From positions 64,144 through 97,363 of the forward strand of contig VHZZ01000902.1 in the NCBI GenBank assembly GCA_009801015.1: a stretch of 33,220 bases of DNA, read 5' to 3'. Both the position numbers and the translations under genes were made by a program. Below, one piece after another: positions 20,938 through 32,732 of this stretch. A model generated the notes under the pieces. It did no database searches and had not been told where the DNA came from. It saw nothing but the letters and a program-made list of their open reading frames with translations. The DNA is from Silene noctiflora (lineage: Eukaryota; Streptophyta; Magnoliopsida; Caryophyllales; Caryophyllaceae). The number at the start of each line of letters is the position of its first letter. Within the stretch, counting starts at the first letter, position 1.

Positions 20938-21506
20938 TAAAAGAATGAGATATTCTACCTGGTACCCCTCAATTTTTCGATTTTCTACATGGTATCCCTG
21001 CACTTTTTAAAACATACATGGTACCCCTAATTGTTGTCATTATCACTAAATGTACCCCTAAACTTTATTTTCCATCAATTGAAGTTAGTTTTAAACGTTA
21101 AGTGAAGACTTAGACGCATAACCAAGCTCGTCATTTATTATCCCAGGACATAAGGACTCTATTAGGCTCAATATCCGTCTCGATCCTAATATTTATTGAT
21201 ATATATGGGCTAAAAAAAATTTGACGGAAAATTTATTGATCCCCTGCCAAATTATCATGTCCAAAGATGGATATTGAGCCTAATATAGTCCTTATGTCTT
21301 GGGATGATAAATGACAAGCTTGGTTACGCGTCCAAGTAATCACTTAACGCCTAAAATTGAGTTTAATTGATGGAAAATGAAGTTTAGGGGTACACTTAGC
21401 GATAATGACAACAATTAGGGTACCACGTATGTTTTTAAAAGTATAAGAGTACCATGTAGAAACTCGAAAAATTGAGGAGTACCAGGTAGAATATCCCTAA
21501 AAGAAT
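20938..21506. mobile_element. Mutator-like MITE, 551 bp, with 9-bp target duplication and long inverted arms
   Basis: Positions 20947-21497 begin GAGATATTCTACCTGGTACC and end with the matching inverse complement (GTACCAGGTAGAATATCCC). The two halves are inverted copies along almost their whole length, about 250 bases each, with landmarks such as AATTGTTGTCATTATC and GACATAAGGACT in both arms. The element is flanked by an exact 9-bp duplication TAAAAGAAT (20938-20946 and 21498-21506). A 9-bp duplication with long terminal inverted repeats points to the Mutator superfamily. It has no coding capacity. Confidence 0.9.
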
Positions 21507-22635
21507 TAAAGAACCGAAACACACAGCCCCGAGAAAAAATGATTTCACAATAAATTTCATAAAACCATCTCAAACAAAAACTAGTAATTTTGAAAGTCTT
21601 ATTCCGAAGCTTACTATGTAAACTGACCCGCTACCTACCTAACCCGAAATTTAAAGTACAGTTGGATTAATGAAGCCAAATATCAATCACCATTGTTATC
21701 GAAGAATTTATCACAAATCCGTTGCAATAAAACGTGGGAATTCATAATCCAACGAATTGAAATTTTTAACAAATATGTAGTTGTCATATTTATTGCAAAA
21801 TGTAAGCGTTCTAAATTCCAAAGAAAATTCAAAGTCCTTCTGCTTCCTTCTAACTCTCTATGTAATTGACAATTTTAGTTAAATAAAAAAACAAATTCCT
21901 TCCCTATCAACCAAATGACATAATCCCTATTACGAATTAAAGCAAATTAGGTCCTTTTCATCTCCCAACGGTTAAATTTTATCCCAAAACGATTTAACAC
22001 TAATACTTTTAATAATGGAGTATGATGTCAAGGAGAAATATTATACCCGTATAAAATATACGCTATTAGATAAAATGAACTCGGAGAGCTAAACTATTAA
22101 AAACAGGAAATATGTATCAAAAACTATTTAGCTTTTTGCTATATATTTAGTCTAATATATAAGTCTCACATTAGCATTATTGTAACAAATTTCTACCCAA
22201 ATTTTTTATTTTCCACAAATTCTTGTTTAAGACATGTATATCCATCTTAAACCACGAGTTATATACAATAGATGAAACAAAAGCAGAATGTATATGACCT
22301 CGAAAAAAACTTATCTCATTGATCTAATTGAGATGTTATTAAACTCGTTATAAACTTAAGACGTATACATCCCTCTTATATCTCAAATGATTGTTTAAGA
22401 TAGGCATATCCGTCATTTATAATAAACGGGTCAAACAAATGGATGAGACAAAACGCAAAATGCTTAGAGAATGACAAACTACTATCTCATTAACTTATAT
22501 AGGAATAATATTTGACCCATTTTATATTTTAAAACAAATATGACCGTCTTAAGGGAAATCAACTAAGAGAAAGCACATGTGGTGATGGGCAAGGACAATG
22601 GAGTGGGTAGTGCGTTAACTATAGCTTGAGCTTAC
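21507..22635. other. Intergenic repeat-derived DNA
   Basis: No gene is recognised. Between about 22215 and 22555 several related words (TTTAAGACATGTATATCCATC-like, TTAAGACGTATACATCC, GATAGGCATATCCGTC, and CCGTCTTA at the right end) indicate one or two copies of the repeat also seen at 16926-17117. Confidence 0.45.
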
Positions 22636-25600
22636 CTGTCAGAAAGGTTATCTACAAGCAGCTCCTGGTCAAATAAGCAAAATTCAACCCATCAGATAAA
22701 GGTCAGTTTGCTCAGCCTAATGTAGAAAATGCGGTGAAAACGAGAGACACGAGGCTACAACTACTCTATATGTTTGTACAATGCATAACATTTTTGTTTT
22801 AGAGGAATCCTCCATTAACAAGAAAAGTTGAAGCAAGTCTTCAATATTGAGACCCCATTTTAACGAAAAGTCTATTTATCTCGTGGTTAGATAGTCGGGA
22901 CCAGCGCGAAAAGAGGTAGGGGAGACAATGTAGAATGCGACGGGCAATGAGGTATTGGGTATACAGACAATTTAGGTCGGAAAGAGATGTGTCTCAGAAG
23001 TCTGTAATGAGAAAAGTTCAATATCTCATGTGTAGATGTGTTAAATCAGTAAATGAATGTGATAAGATCCAGATTTCGACTACATCATCAAATACTAAAC
23101 CACACCATTAACAACGATAACTATCCATAAATACCGACAGATTTCAATAAGACCGTCTGATGCTAAAACGTGGTAAGAGATCAACCACAAAACCTTAAAG
23201 TCTCATTCAGTAAGACCTTCTCCTGATCTTTTTTCCCACAATTTCAGATCAGGATTCATTTAGATTCAGGTAAAGTTTCGGTTGCCATGGGTAATGTGTA
23301 GATAGCTAGCCAACTGATATATTCCGTTGCGATCCTTTATTAAACGGGAGCATCCACGATATATCAATTGGCTTGCTAAATAGCGAAAGGTTAGCGAATG
23401 CTCACTAGTCGCGAAAGGCTGTTGTAACGGATTGTGAGGTGGTAGACTGGTAGCACACTCAAGTCCACCCTCATCTAGAAACTCAAACTTTAAGCTTGAC
23501 CAGTAGCAGTGGAATAATCAAAGTCAACGAGATCGAGATTAGTCGGCTCACCTTAAGACGAGTTTGGCATTAAGAGAATATTCCAATCACCTACAGGAAC
23601 AAACCAAAATTTTGATGATAGTTATAATCGCAAAACAATCATATCACTTCAAGACCTTAACACAAAGTTCATCATACCTATTGTCTGAACGAGTATTATG
23701 CAAATCCCAACTTAGCAACCCCATATTATGAGCACCGACCATTTCTGCACAATGGTAACAAAAATATAGCCTGTATAATTACAAACTCAGCTGGTGTATC
23801 TGAAATATATGAAAGAGAAATTTCGAAAACAAAAACCTGAATATACGACGATTGACGAACCAACAAATTCATGGAGTATTAATATCTAATCTAAGTGACT
23901 TTAATACAAGTGGTACACTCTGGAAAAACTGATAATGATAAGCAGGACAAACCAACAATCCCAACAACAATAACATACACTACCATTACTAGTCATAAAT
24001 TCCTCTATTCAACAAATTGTACTAAGAAGGAGTTCAAGTCATATTATGAGGAGCATTAGTTAATGCTACTGTAATAAAAGTCTCAGCTCGTCAATATTCA
24101 AGAGACAACAGATTTGTAGGTCAAATCCAACTTAAAAAAATTCAAAGGCTGTGGGTTCAAGTTATAGATCAAAATCTGCAATCGAGTCTAAACAAACTGC
24201 TTGCAACTCAAATCACCATCAGTGAGCCAATAAGGAAAACCAGCAAGCATTCGAAAGTTGGTAATTCGCCGAGTAATGGATTTTATGCAGGTGTGGGTCA
24301 TAATATGTAGACCTGCACCAAAATTTACTTCTAATTGCAAAAAGAAAAGGACCCTAATCAGGCATTTAGAACCGACAGCGACACGTGTGAACTGGGTTCA
24401 TGGAAGTTAATGCCTAACTACTGCTCACTGAAAGGGGAACTCCTGTGTTGTGAGCATGTGGAATACAGATACTCTTCTATGTGTTATCAAGAGAACAGAA
24501 AATATTAAGCAACATTATATGAGCGCTTCATATACTAATTACTTTAGTAGGGTCAGAAGCGAAAGGCATCTTGAAAAATCCCTTCTATGCAAAAGCGATC
24601 TGGTCCATAAATTTCTGTTTCATGTTCACCACTTTATGAATATGAGACAATGGTAATGCGACCGGGTTAGTGATACTAGTACATGTATAATGTTTGATCA
24701 GTTTTTCAGCATTGCATCTACGGACAAATTCACTCTTCTCAACAAACAAAAAATCAGGGTCCCGCTATCTTGTCCTACAATCAAGTCCACATGGTAATGA
24801 ATAAGAGTAGTACACAGGGCAGGTGATAACTTCTACCCTTTGCATAATGACACTGAATACGGAGTATTAACTTGCTAGCGAAGAGTCGGAGACATGAAGA
24901 ATCATTCTCGCTTAAGTCTACATACAAGAAGTAGGCGGTTCACAAACATCAAAGCACCACACTTAAAATGGTATTACGTATTGTAAACAAAAATGAGCTT
25001 CGTTGAGAAATAATTCAAAAGGGTACTTTGGAAAAAGTTACAAAAAGAGAAAAATTGATCAATGACAATGGTTGGAATCAATAATTGATTAGAGTATCAT
25101 GTCGTGGTTATGGTTTCAGGGACAACTTTCGCAGGTAAGAGTAACATAAAGAGTACTTTACAGTGGTGATGCCGGTGAAGAAAAGCTAAGTCTAGGCTCA
25201 AAACCATCAAAATGCAGTCACAATATGAAGAAATGACCAAAAGTACCATGGTAATGGAGCTAAAAGACATTAAAACATAATTGTATTTTCCGGTCTGTCA
25301 AATACTTGATCACAAGGTTGCAAATGAGTGACGAATTGGTCATCCAACCGCACCATAATTTGGCGGTATGGAAAAAAAATAAATGAGATCTGACATCTGA
25401 CTAAAGCAGGAAATCTACCCACAATATAAAACAATCCCCCATCTTTTCTTGCATCCCTCCTTTTGAGTAATTGAAAAGGATATGGAGCAACATTTATCTC
25501 CCGATGAAAATGATTATAGTAGCACCAAATCTTCTACAGATAAGCAATAATTTAGCAATGAATAAAACCTCCAAACCGAGCCCACATATAATCATTAGCT

Positions 25601-26296
25601 TTATCCGAGAAGAGAGTATACATAGACAACTATACATGCTGCAAACAGTCTACGTAACACTTGTTATCATCAAGTAAACAATTCAACCACCTCCATATAA
25701 ATATATATAAAAGAAACTTTGAGCTAGCCCATCATCTTGGGGAAAAGGGAAAGTAGAATATTGCCAAATAATGAGCAGGTAAGATGTCGATTTGGCGTTG
25801 ATTCATCAATAAACAATGGCACATAACAGCTACTAAAACTTTTACCAGTGTGAAAGTGAGCACAAAGGCAACATCTGAAAGCGAGTCCGACAAGAATGAA
25901 ATATTTCAACTTGATTCAGCGTCTTTCAGTTCAAACGGAAAAAAATAAAACAAAATATTGGCATTGTCTTTTTTAAAAGAGATACTACTCCCATTAACTT
26001 GATTCCCAATCAAGCTTAACTTGCTTAATTGTTTTTTTTTTTTTTAATAGTACTCCGTAGACAATATCGACTAATACAAAAAAAAAAAAAAAACTCGTAT
26101 GAGGTTACAACCGTATACCAAAGCAATATGCTTAGACTCTTTAGCTCTCATGACTCATGGGTAATCTTATATTATCAAAATGCATTAAGTCATAGATTCA
26201 TACCTTACAGGCAGTAATTTGTCATTAGAATCACATCCAGTACATTGTGGTAAGTCCGGTAACTGACAGCTTGTGCAAGTTGAGTAGGCAAGTAGT
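22636..26296 (-). other. Candidate spliced minus-strand transcript with a Cys-rich frame (unrecognised, weak)
   Basis: Possible exons in transcript order are 26296-26204, 25874-25846, 23744-23678, 23590-23552 and 22664-22636, each bounded by AG and GT with good acceptor tracts. The first three join in one open frame encoding about 62 residues, with CTSCQLPDLPQCTGC, then CCLCAHFHT, then MVGAHNMGLLSWDLHNTRSD, followed by a stop in the fourth exon. No start codon exon was found upstream, I recognise no family, and two of the exons are only 29 nt. It could be a Cys-rich gene lacking its 5' exons in my reading, a noncoding transcript, or chance. Splice-site coincidences are frequent in AT-rich DNA. 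Confidence 0.2.
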
Positions 26297-29200
26297 CTGC
26301 ACAAAACAAAAGAGTACGTATTCTTTAAGAAGTTCATGTACTATCAGACCTTTTACTAAGGACCATGCACGAATGGAAATGTGGCAAATATGGGAAACAA
26401 GATTAGGTAAGTATTATGATCAATTAATATAAAGTACATCAAGCAACATGCATGTGGGTATCTGTCATGGCCCTCATAATTAGATCCAAAATCCCATTAA
26501 TTAGCTTACTAAAAGTATATAAAATGGCAAAAACTGACATTAAGCAACAAATGACCAGACCATAAATTCTGATAGTAAGGCATGAAAGGACTCGAAATAC
26601 CCGGATCCGTCATAGTCATCCTGTGATACTCCAACCGCCTCATGAATTGGTTATTCCTAAACGAGTCATGAAAAGTACAACGACATACCCTATCTCCATA
26701 TAGGATCAAGAACGGTATAGAGGGATAAAAAACGGCTAATTCATACGGATTATAAAGACTTAAGTGTTTTTCAAAGAACCCAGTTCTAGTTCATGAAGGT
26801 TCTGATAGCTGTTTGTTAATTTTTATCGGTGGTCGACTTCTGGGACCTGTTGCTGTACATAAAACATACAGGCTTTTTTTGCGAGGTATACCAAAGCAAC
26901 CGAAACAACAACAACAATAATAATAATAAACGGATTATTAAGAATACAAAGTGAGAAAATGCTATGGCCTATGGTAGGTGTTGGGCTTTACAGACAATCG
27001 ACCCCGTCAATGACGGTAGCTTTCTCTTTTCACTTTTTTTTTATTTGGTGAGTGCTGTCTAAAGGCAAGAATGAAAGATAAATAAAGCAGAATCTTGCCT
27101 GACCTCCTTTTGTCATCTTTTTCAAGTATAAATCAACTTTTAATCAGCCTTGAAATATCTCTATCATCCCCCACAGGAGAGAGCTAACTTATAGAGGAAT
27201 GTGTTTCGTGACAAACAGGTTCATGGAGCTGAATAATCAAACTGATAAATTGCAACATGTTCCTAAATTCACAAATAGTTCATGGAACTCGACTCGCCTC
27301 AAGAGCTAACGAACTAAGACACTAATATATTGCAACATATTCTGAAATAGTTCGTGGAGTTAGACTACTCTCAAGGCACAATGCACTGAAACAGTAAACA
27401 CATAATCTAAGCCTCTTAGATGACTTATCTATCTGCCATAAGCACCCTCCTCTCCATTATATACCATAAGTCCATAAGAGCATATATTAATTAATAAGCT
27501 TCGTCCAATCAAATGTAAATATGTCACTGATGCTGGAGCAACAAGCTCAGCCATGCTCACGTTTCACATGAGATGATATTGTAGTGCACTGCACATATGA
27601 GACGGTACTATCAATTGTATGACGGATTACTCTTAACAATAGTCACTTCTCCTTTCAGAAAAACTTTAAAAAAAATGTATCTTCCCTTCCACAACTGCAT
27701 AGTATCATCCAAAAGTGAATTCATATAAAATCCATAAGTACTTCTGAAAGCTTATAAGTTATAATCCATCAACAATGAAAATACAACAGAGAAAAAAAAA
27801 ACATATCCAATTTTAAAAGAAATATTAAATCAGCATATTAACCCAACCAGGGAAGAAAGGTTTTCAGGCTCCTCTTTTAAGGGCTATGAGAAATAGTCAT
27901 CACATGTCATGACGAAGTTAAGAAAACAAGCAAGATTATTTTAAAACTATTCGGTTCAGTGTCTCTCATATAGGAGTTCAAAGAGTCATGGTTTCAAGCC
28001 ATGTTAGAATGTCAGCTAATATAATTTTGTGCTCGTTCGTATGTATTACGTAACTAGACTTAAATTATAATATTTCCTTATCTATTGTAAAGTCTTAAAC
28101 GATATGATGCAGAAAGCGCAAAGAGAGAAAGAAGCCCTGATCTACTTGTGTTAAGTAAGTGAGAGTCAATTAGTTAGATCAGTTAACAGAACTATTTCAG
28201 TTAGGCTGAAAATGATGACAAGAAAAGGTTCAGCTGTAAATTTCTAAGGCAGAGGGTTGTTTAGTACCTTATGATGGTGTTGTCATTGTTTAAAAGTCTT
28301 CTGATTCATCCTTTCAAGTTCTGTCATTTGTATAAAATTCAGTAATTTCAACAGTTACTACCATTGTATCACCAGTAAGTCAGTAACCAATCTAAAGTTT
28401 GGATTTGAGAGTAAATACAATTTATTAAAAAAAAATCCTTGAATTTTGTTCATCCTCCAAGTCAAGCAATTTTAAAGATAGCAAGGAGCTCCCTCATAAA
28501 GAACGGGAAATACCAACGGCATTATCCAACAACGACACAAATCCGTGTGTAGCAAATAGCAATAGCCTCAACTTAAAAACTTATTATAATAACAAGGAAA
28601 TACTTAATTTGTTAATTTTCTAGTAAGACTTATCCTTAAACACAAGATATCCAAATCTGTCAACGTAGGCCAAAACAAATTATAGAACTTTGCAGCTGGC
28701 TGCCTAAAAGTCTACTAACTGGTCCTGAACCTTGTCAGGCTATGTTTTCCCTATAACTCTCCCTGAAATACCCTCATGAAGATTCGATCCGATACCTCAG
28801 AGCTACTACATCAATCTTTCAAGAGGAATGAAACTCTAGCACACACAATTGTAAAATAGAATTCCTGGTTTCAGTGTGTTACATACTTAGCTAACTTTTC
28901 ATCTATTTATTCAAGTAACGAGTCAATATTCGACAAGTAATGAATCAACATTGCACTGGGTGAATATGTGTTCAGTGGCCAAATACTGTCAACTATTACA
29001 AATACCTTCTCATAATAAAGAAAACATTCATATCTATTTGATATTATTATACACAAGTTAACCATCTCACATTACTTTGGATCAATTTCAGTTTCCAACG
29101 TTACCTATATCCGAACGAATTAATGATCAAAGTTACACATGACCCAAAATGAGATCAAGTGCATAAATAGATAACCTCAGGCAAATATGCGAGCTAATGT

Positions 29201-30082
29201 GTTACTTAATTAACAACTATCTATGAGTTGAAATTCACTTCATTTGAGTTATTTGAGAACGCCAAAGATTTCACACGATATTAGCCTGCATTAACTACTA
29301 CCCCATCATGAACAACTTATCCGACTCTACTGTTTTTTCAATGAAACTCGGTAGCTCATGTTTGTGCTCACATTGTCTGGATCACAAACCTACCTACACA
29401 GTACCCATCATTCCATAGCCGATTACATTCTTGAAAGCTACTTCTACAAAAGAACAGCTCAGAATCCCTAACGCAATGACTAAGATTAACTTAACCATAG
29501 AAAGGTAATCAATCACAGTATCACACATATCACATATGAATAACCTTAATCACCTAGGCCGTATATCATCAATTTATCATAAGCTCCATAGTTTCGATTA
29601 TACACAGTATCGAAAATCAAATATGAATTTCCATGACGATACAAATTGAAAGCTATACTGTAATTCACAAAAACTCCAATTAATACAAAGTAATTAAACC
29701 AAATTAAAGCAAACTAACAAAACCCTAGCATGTTCCAAAGGGTTTAATCCAACAAATTCCGCACGAATAACAGAATCAAACAAATACTTTTGTACTAAAC
29801 GATCGAAACATGAACAATATGCAATCAGATTATACCTTAATCAGCATCACAAATTATTTATCAACTTTAATTTTAACAAAAATAAATAAAATAAACTGCG
29901 ATCAATTCCGGTTACTAAACAACTACGAACAATATTCCACATTTCCGATAAGAAATCGCATACAATAATACAACAAATTAACAATTGGAATGGTAATGAA
30001 TAATGATAGAAAAGGAAATACTCCGTAGTAAAGTAGGAAATGAAGAGATCACCTAGTAGAAAAAAAAGGAAGAAATTAGGAA
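26297..30082. other. Long AT-rich stretch, no supported gene
   Basis: Nearly 3.8 kb without a recognisable coding exon. Local items are AAC/AAT trinucleotide runs at 26904-26930, homopolymer A and T runs at 26032-26046 and 26080-26093 just outside the left edge, a degraded SINE-like head at about 27955-28010 (GAGTCATGGTTTCAAGCC), and an open minus frame of about 100 codons at 26509-26810 without a family match. It could contain introns or untranslated exons of an unseen gene, or be plain intergenic DNA. Confidence 0.5.
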
Positions 30083-30177
30083 GGCAATTAGCAAGATTGC
30101 GTACATCCGACCCGTCCTTATAATTCCGTAATTTGCTGGAGTCATTGAGGTACCAGGTAATGTTGTTGTTGTTGTAG
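30083..30177 (+). mobile_element. TS/Au-like SINE 3' fragment
   Basis: Reads GCAAGATTGCGTACATCCGA, then GGAGTCATTGAGGTACCAGG, then a GTT-repeat tail (30160-30174). The order and words match the inverse of the copy in the HD-Zip intron (19461-19570). The overlapping minus-strand open frame runs through this repeat and is therefore not taken as a gene. Confidence 0.65.
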
Positions 30178-30361
30178 CGTGGGACGGAAGACAGCGGCAC
30201 CGGGAAGGCAAGCGTCGTTTTGATTTTAGTGAAAATTTGATTAGGCGGGGAATTTGAACCGGGCATGTTGTTTTGGGCCTCATACCTTGTTACTGTTTTG
30301 GGCTTCGGGGATATATTGACGGATGGTGATTTATTTGTTATATGAATTTTCGAGAAAAAAA

Positions 30362-30610
30362 GATTACGCATCTGAGGTAGTACCTCAAACCTTTTAATTT
30401 TTGAGCATATACACATTGTTTCTGAGCATATTAGTATTTTCAAATATAGTTTTTGAGTAATATTATATTTTTTTTTTAGTTTAATGTTTTAAATAAATGT
30501 ACTCAAAAACTTAATAATACAAACTCATGATATTTAAAATAAAACGCAAAAACTTTAATATAAAACTCAGAAAATAGATATTAAGAGGTACTACCTCAGA
30601 TGTATAATCC
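30362..30610. mobile_element. MITE with CATCTGAGGTAGTACCTC termini, about 248 bp
   Basis: GATTACGCATCTGAGGTAGT (30362 onward, continuing ACCTC) is matched by the inverse complement at 30585-30610, with about 23 of 25 bases agreeing. The terminus is itself partly palindromic (GAGGTA G TACCTC). The interior is AT-rich with TTTTTGAG words in both arms. No target duplication is clear, so the superfamily is undetermined. Confidence 0.7.
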
Positions 30611-30673
30611 ATGAACTGTGAATTTTCATCTCAATTGCGGGTTTTTATGGAGAATTAATATTACCTCTTACAG

Positions 30674-30873
30674 TACTCCTACTTATCCTTCATTTTCTTC
30701 TCTATTTCCTAAAACGGATTATTCATGTTTTCTTCCCTATTTCCTTTTCTGGAAGATTTGTGTGGTCCAAATTCATCTGCATGTGAGGTAGTGTGTTTTA
30801 TGTAGTCCAAATACATTTCCTTATTTTTTGTGCAAAAAGGAAAGGGAAAGAAAATAAAGGATAGGAGAGACTA
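30674..30873. mobile_element. Degenerate Stowaway-like MITE, about 196 bp
   Basis: The left arm CTCCTACTTATCCTTCATTT and the right arm (inverse complement CTCCTATCCTTTATTTTCTT) pair with a small indel, flanked by TA at 30674-30675 and 30872-30873. The interior is non-coding. Confidence 0.55.
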
Positions 30874-31267
30874 TATAGTATAGACTTTAAGACCTTATGA
30901 CGATAGATTGAGAAATTTATAAGATTTACATCGCATATATGAGAGGTGGTACTAAAACTCGTTTTCCACTAGTGATGTTGTGTTGTTTTGCAGCTATGCC
31001 TCTTTTTAGATGTCACATGTTTTCGCTCGTGTATTTGATTTTATCCATTTGCCTTGATTAATTCGATGTGCATTTAACATGATGAGGTGAATTGTCATTT
31101 CTAATCACCTTATTAGGCCGAATTAGGCTTATTAGATTTATGTCTTTGTATGGGCTTTGACCCAAGACAGACTGTATTTATATTTCGATTCAGCTAATGA
31201 GAAATCAACACAATCACACTTAACCAAAACACTACGCTTAACAAAAATATACTTATGATAAAAAAAA
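30874..31267. other. Intergenic DNA upstream of the LINE
   Basis: No gene is recognised. Around 31100-31240 the text (TTATTAGGCTTATTAG, ATGGGCTTTGACCCAAGAC, GCTAATGAGAAATCAACAC) resembles the 3' part of a plant retrotransposon LTR, but neither end can be defined. Confidence 0.4.
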
Positions 31268-31403
31268 GTCCTAGGGTTTCGTCCAAATAAAATTTTGGCT
31301 CGTTCCTCTCGCTCGAGGCTTTTTCTCACGATTCAGTCGTGAGTTTAGGTTGCTTGCTTTGTTTTCTTCTTGTGTGTGTGTTTGTTTTGTTGTGCAGGTG
31401 CTG

Positions 31404-32369
31404 ATGGACAGTTCGAATAAGGGCCAACATCGGAACGGGAAAGAGGTTGTGAATTCCGTTGATAGAATGGGAGAGATGGCGCTTGAATGGGGGGAAGATG
31501 CTGGCGATGTAGAGAAAAAACATGAGTTGATTCTAATAGGGAAACTTTGGGCGTCCAGAGCTATTAATGTGAAGGCTGTGGTAGACTCAATGATCAAACT
31601 GTGGAACCCATCCAAGGAGATTCTGGGGAATGTGGTTGACGCCAAGGAGAAGACCTTCATTTTTCAGTTTAGGGCTGCGAGGGATAAAGCTAGGGTTTTG
31701 GAAGGCCAGCCATGGCATTTTGATAAGTTCGTGTGGTGCTTCAATGAGCCTAATATCACAGGTAAACTTTCGGATGTCCCGCTTTTCCGAGTTCCTCTGT
31801 GGGCTAGGATTTACGACTTGCCTATCTCGGGGAGGAAGAGCACGTTAAATGCTCAACGAATTGGTAATTGCTTAGGATCGTTTATTAGTGTTGAGACGGG
31901 ACCGAATGTGGAGATTGATAGAGCTATTCGTGTTCGCTTTCTTCACGACGTTCGAACCCCGTTGAAGGCAAGGATCCCTATTAGAATGAGGGAAGGGAAA
32001 GTAGCAGAGTTCGACGTGAAGTATGAAAGGCTGCCAACATATTGCTACGGATGTGGGCTGATGGGTCATGGGGAGAAAGATTGTGATGACGGTCCTTACG
32101 AAGATGATGATCTAAAATATGGGGAGTGGTTGCGCGCCTCACCGTGGAAAGTGATTAAGACAGTGAAGGAAGGGGGTGGGAAGGCAGCAAGTGACCTTAG
32201 GGCTAGCTTCAATTATGCTAAAGAGTTAGAGGAAGACCAGGAGATTGCTACGATGATTGAAAAACTTCAGGCCGTTGCTCTCAGGCTCAAATGTAAGAAG
32301 GCTGCCAATTTGCCAGGGAGGGGTGAAGGGGGAATGGGAGGGCGTGAGGGAGGTGTGGAAGCTCTTTAA
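31404..32369 (+). CDS. LINE ORF1 protein (DUF4283-like plus CCHC zinc knuckle), 321 aa before an in-frame stop
   Basis: This is the RNA-binding/gag-like protein of plant L1-type elements. From the ATG at 31404 the product carries a DUF4283-type region at about residues 38-130 (KLWASRAINVKAVVDSMIK, then GQPWHFDKFVWCFNEP) and a zinc knuckle C214-x2-C217-x4-H222-x4-C227 (CYGCGLMGHGEKDC). The frame is open upstream to 31350, but the ATG at 31404 is preferred because the upstream part is a pyrimidine/TG-rich leader. A TAA at 32367-32369 ends the protein; the same frame then stays open for another 97 codons to a TAG at 32661-32663. Charged, Gly-rich text like that of ORF1 C-termini continues there, so the TAA is probably a decay mutation. 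This is a transposon gene, not a host gene. Confidence 0.85.
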   Translation: MDSSNKGQHRNGKEVVNSVDRMGEMALEWGEDAGDVEKKHELILIGKLWASRAINVKAVVDSMIKLWNPSKEILGNVVDAKEKTFIFQFRAARDKARVLEGQPWHFDKFVWCFNEPNITGKLSDVPLFRVPLWARIYDLPISGRKSTLNAQRIGNCLGSFISVETGPNVEIDRAIRVRFLHDVRTPLKARIPIRMREGKVAEFDVKYERLPTYCYGCGLMGHGEKDCDDGPYEDDDLKYGEWLRASPWKVIKTVKEGGGKAASDLRASFNYAKELEEDQEIATMIEKLQAVALRLKCKKAANLPGRGEGGMGGREGGVEAL

Positions 32370-32732
32370 GGTGCGAAGGTGGAGTGTGTGGTTGGGGAGA
32401 ATTTGATGGAGCAAAGAGGTGCTGAGGAAGATGGATTTAACGTGAGAAAGGTGGAGCTTAATGCTGAAAGAGCTTGGAATGGGGGGAATGAGATAGAGGA
32501 AGGTGTACGGGGATCGTTGGAGCATGCAGGGGCTGTTAGGGGGAGAAATTGGAAGATGATAGCTAGGTCTAAAATGGGGGGAGAGTATTCTGCAGGGGTG
32601 AGCCCTCCTTGTTCACACGATAGTACGGGGAAGAGATCGAGGGAGAGGTGCGAAGAAAGCTAGGGTTGCTATAGACGGGGGCGTCTTGATACCTGAGGAG
32701 GAGGCTGACTACAATCAGCCCCGCCGGGCGCA

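Noticed and set aside
29847..30443. 198-codon minus-strand open frame
   Set aside because: It runs through a SINE (30083-30177) and part of a MITE, has no recognisable domain, and is open only because the repeat happens to lack stops.
31271..31660. Minus-strand open frames over the LINE
   Set aside because: Antisense of LINE ORF1 and its leader; the same applies to 32226-32525 and 32669-33004.
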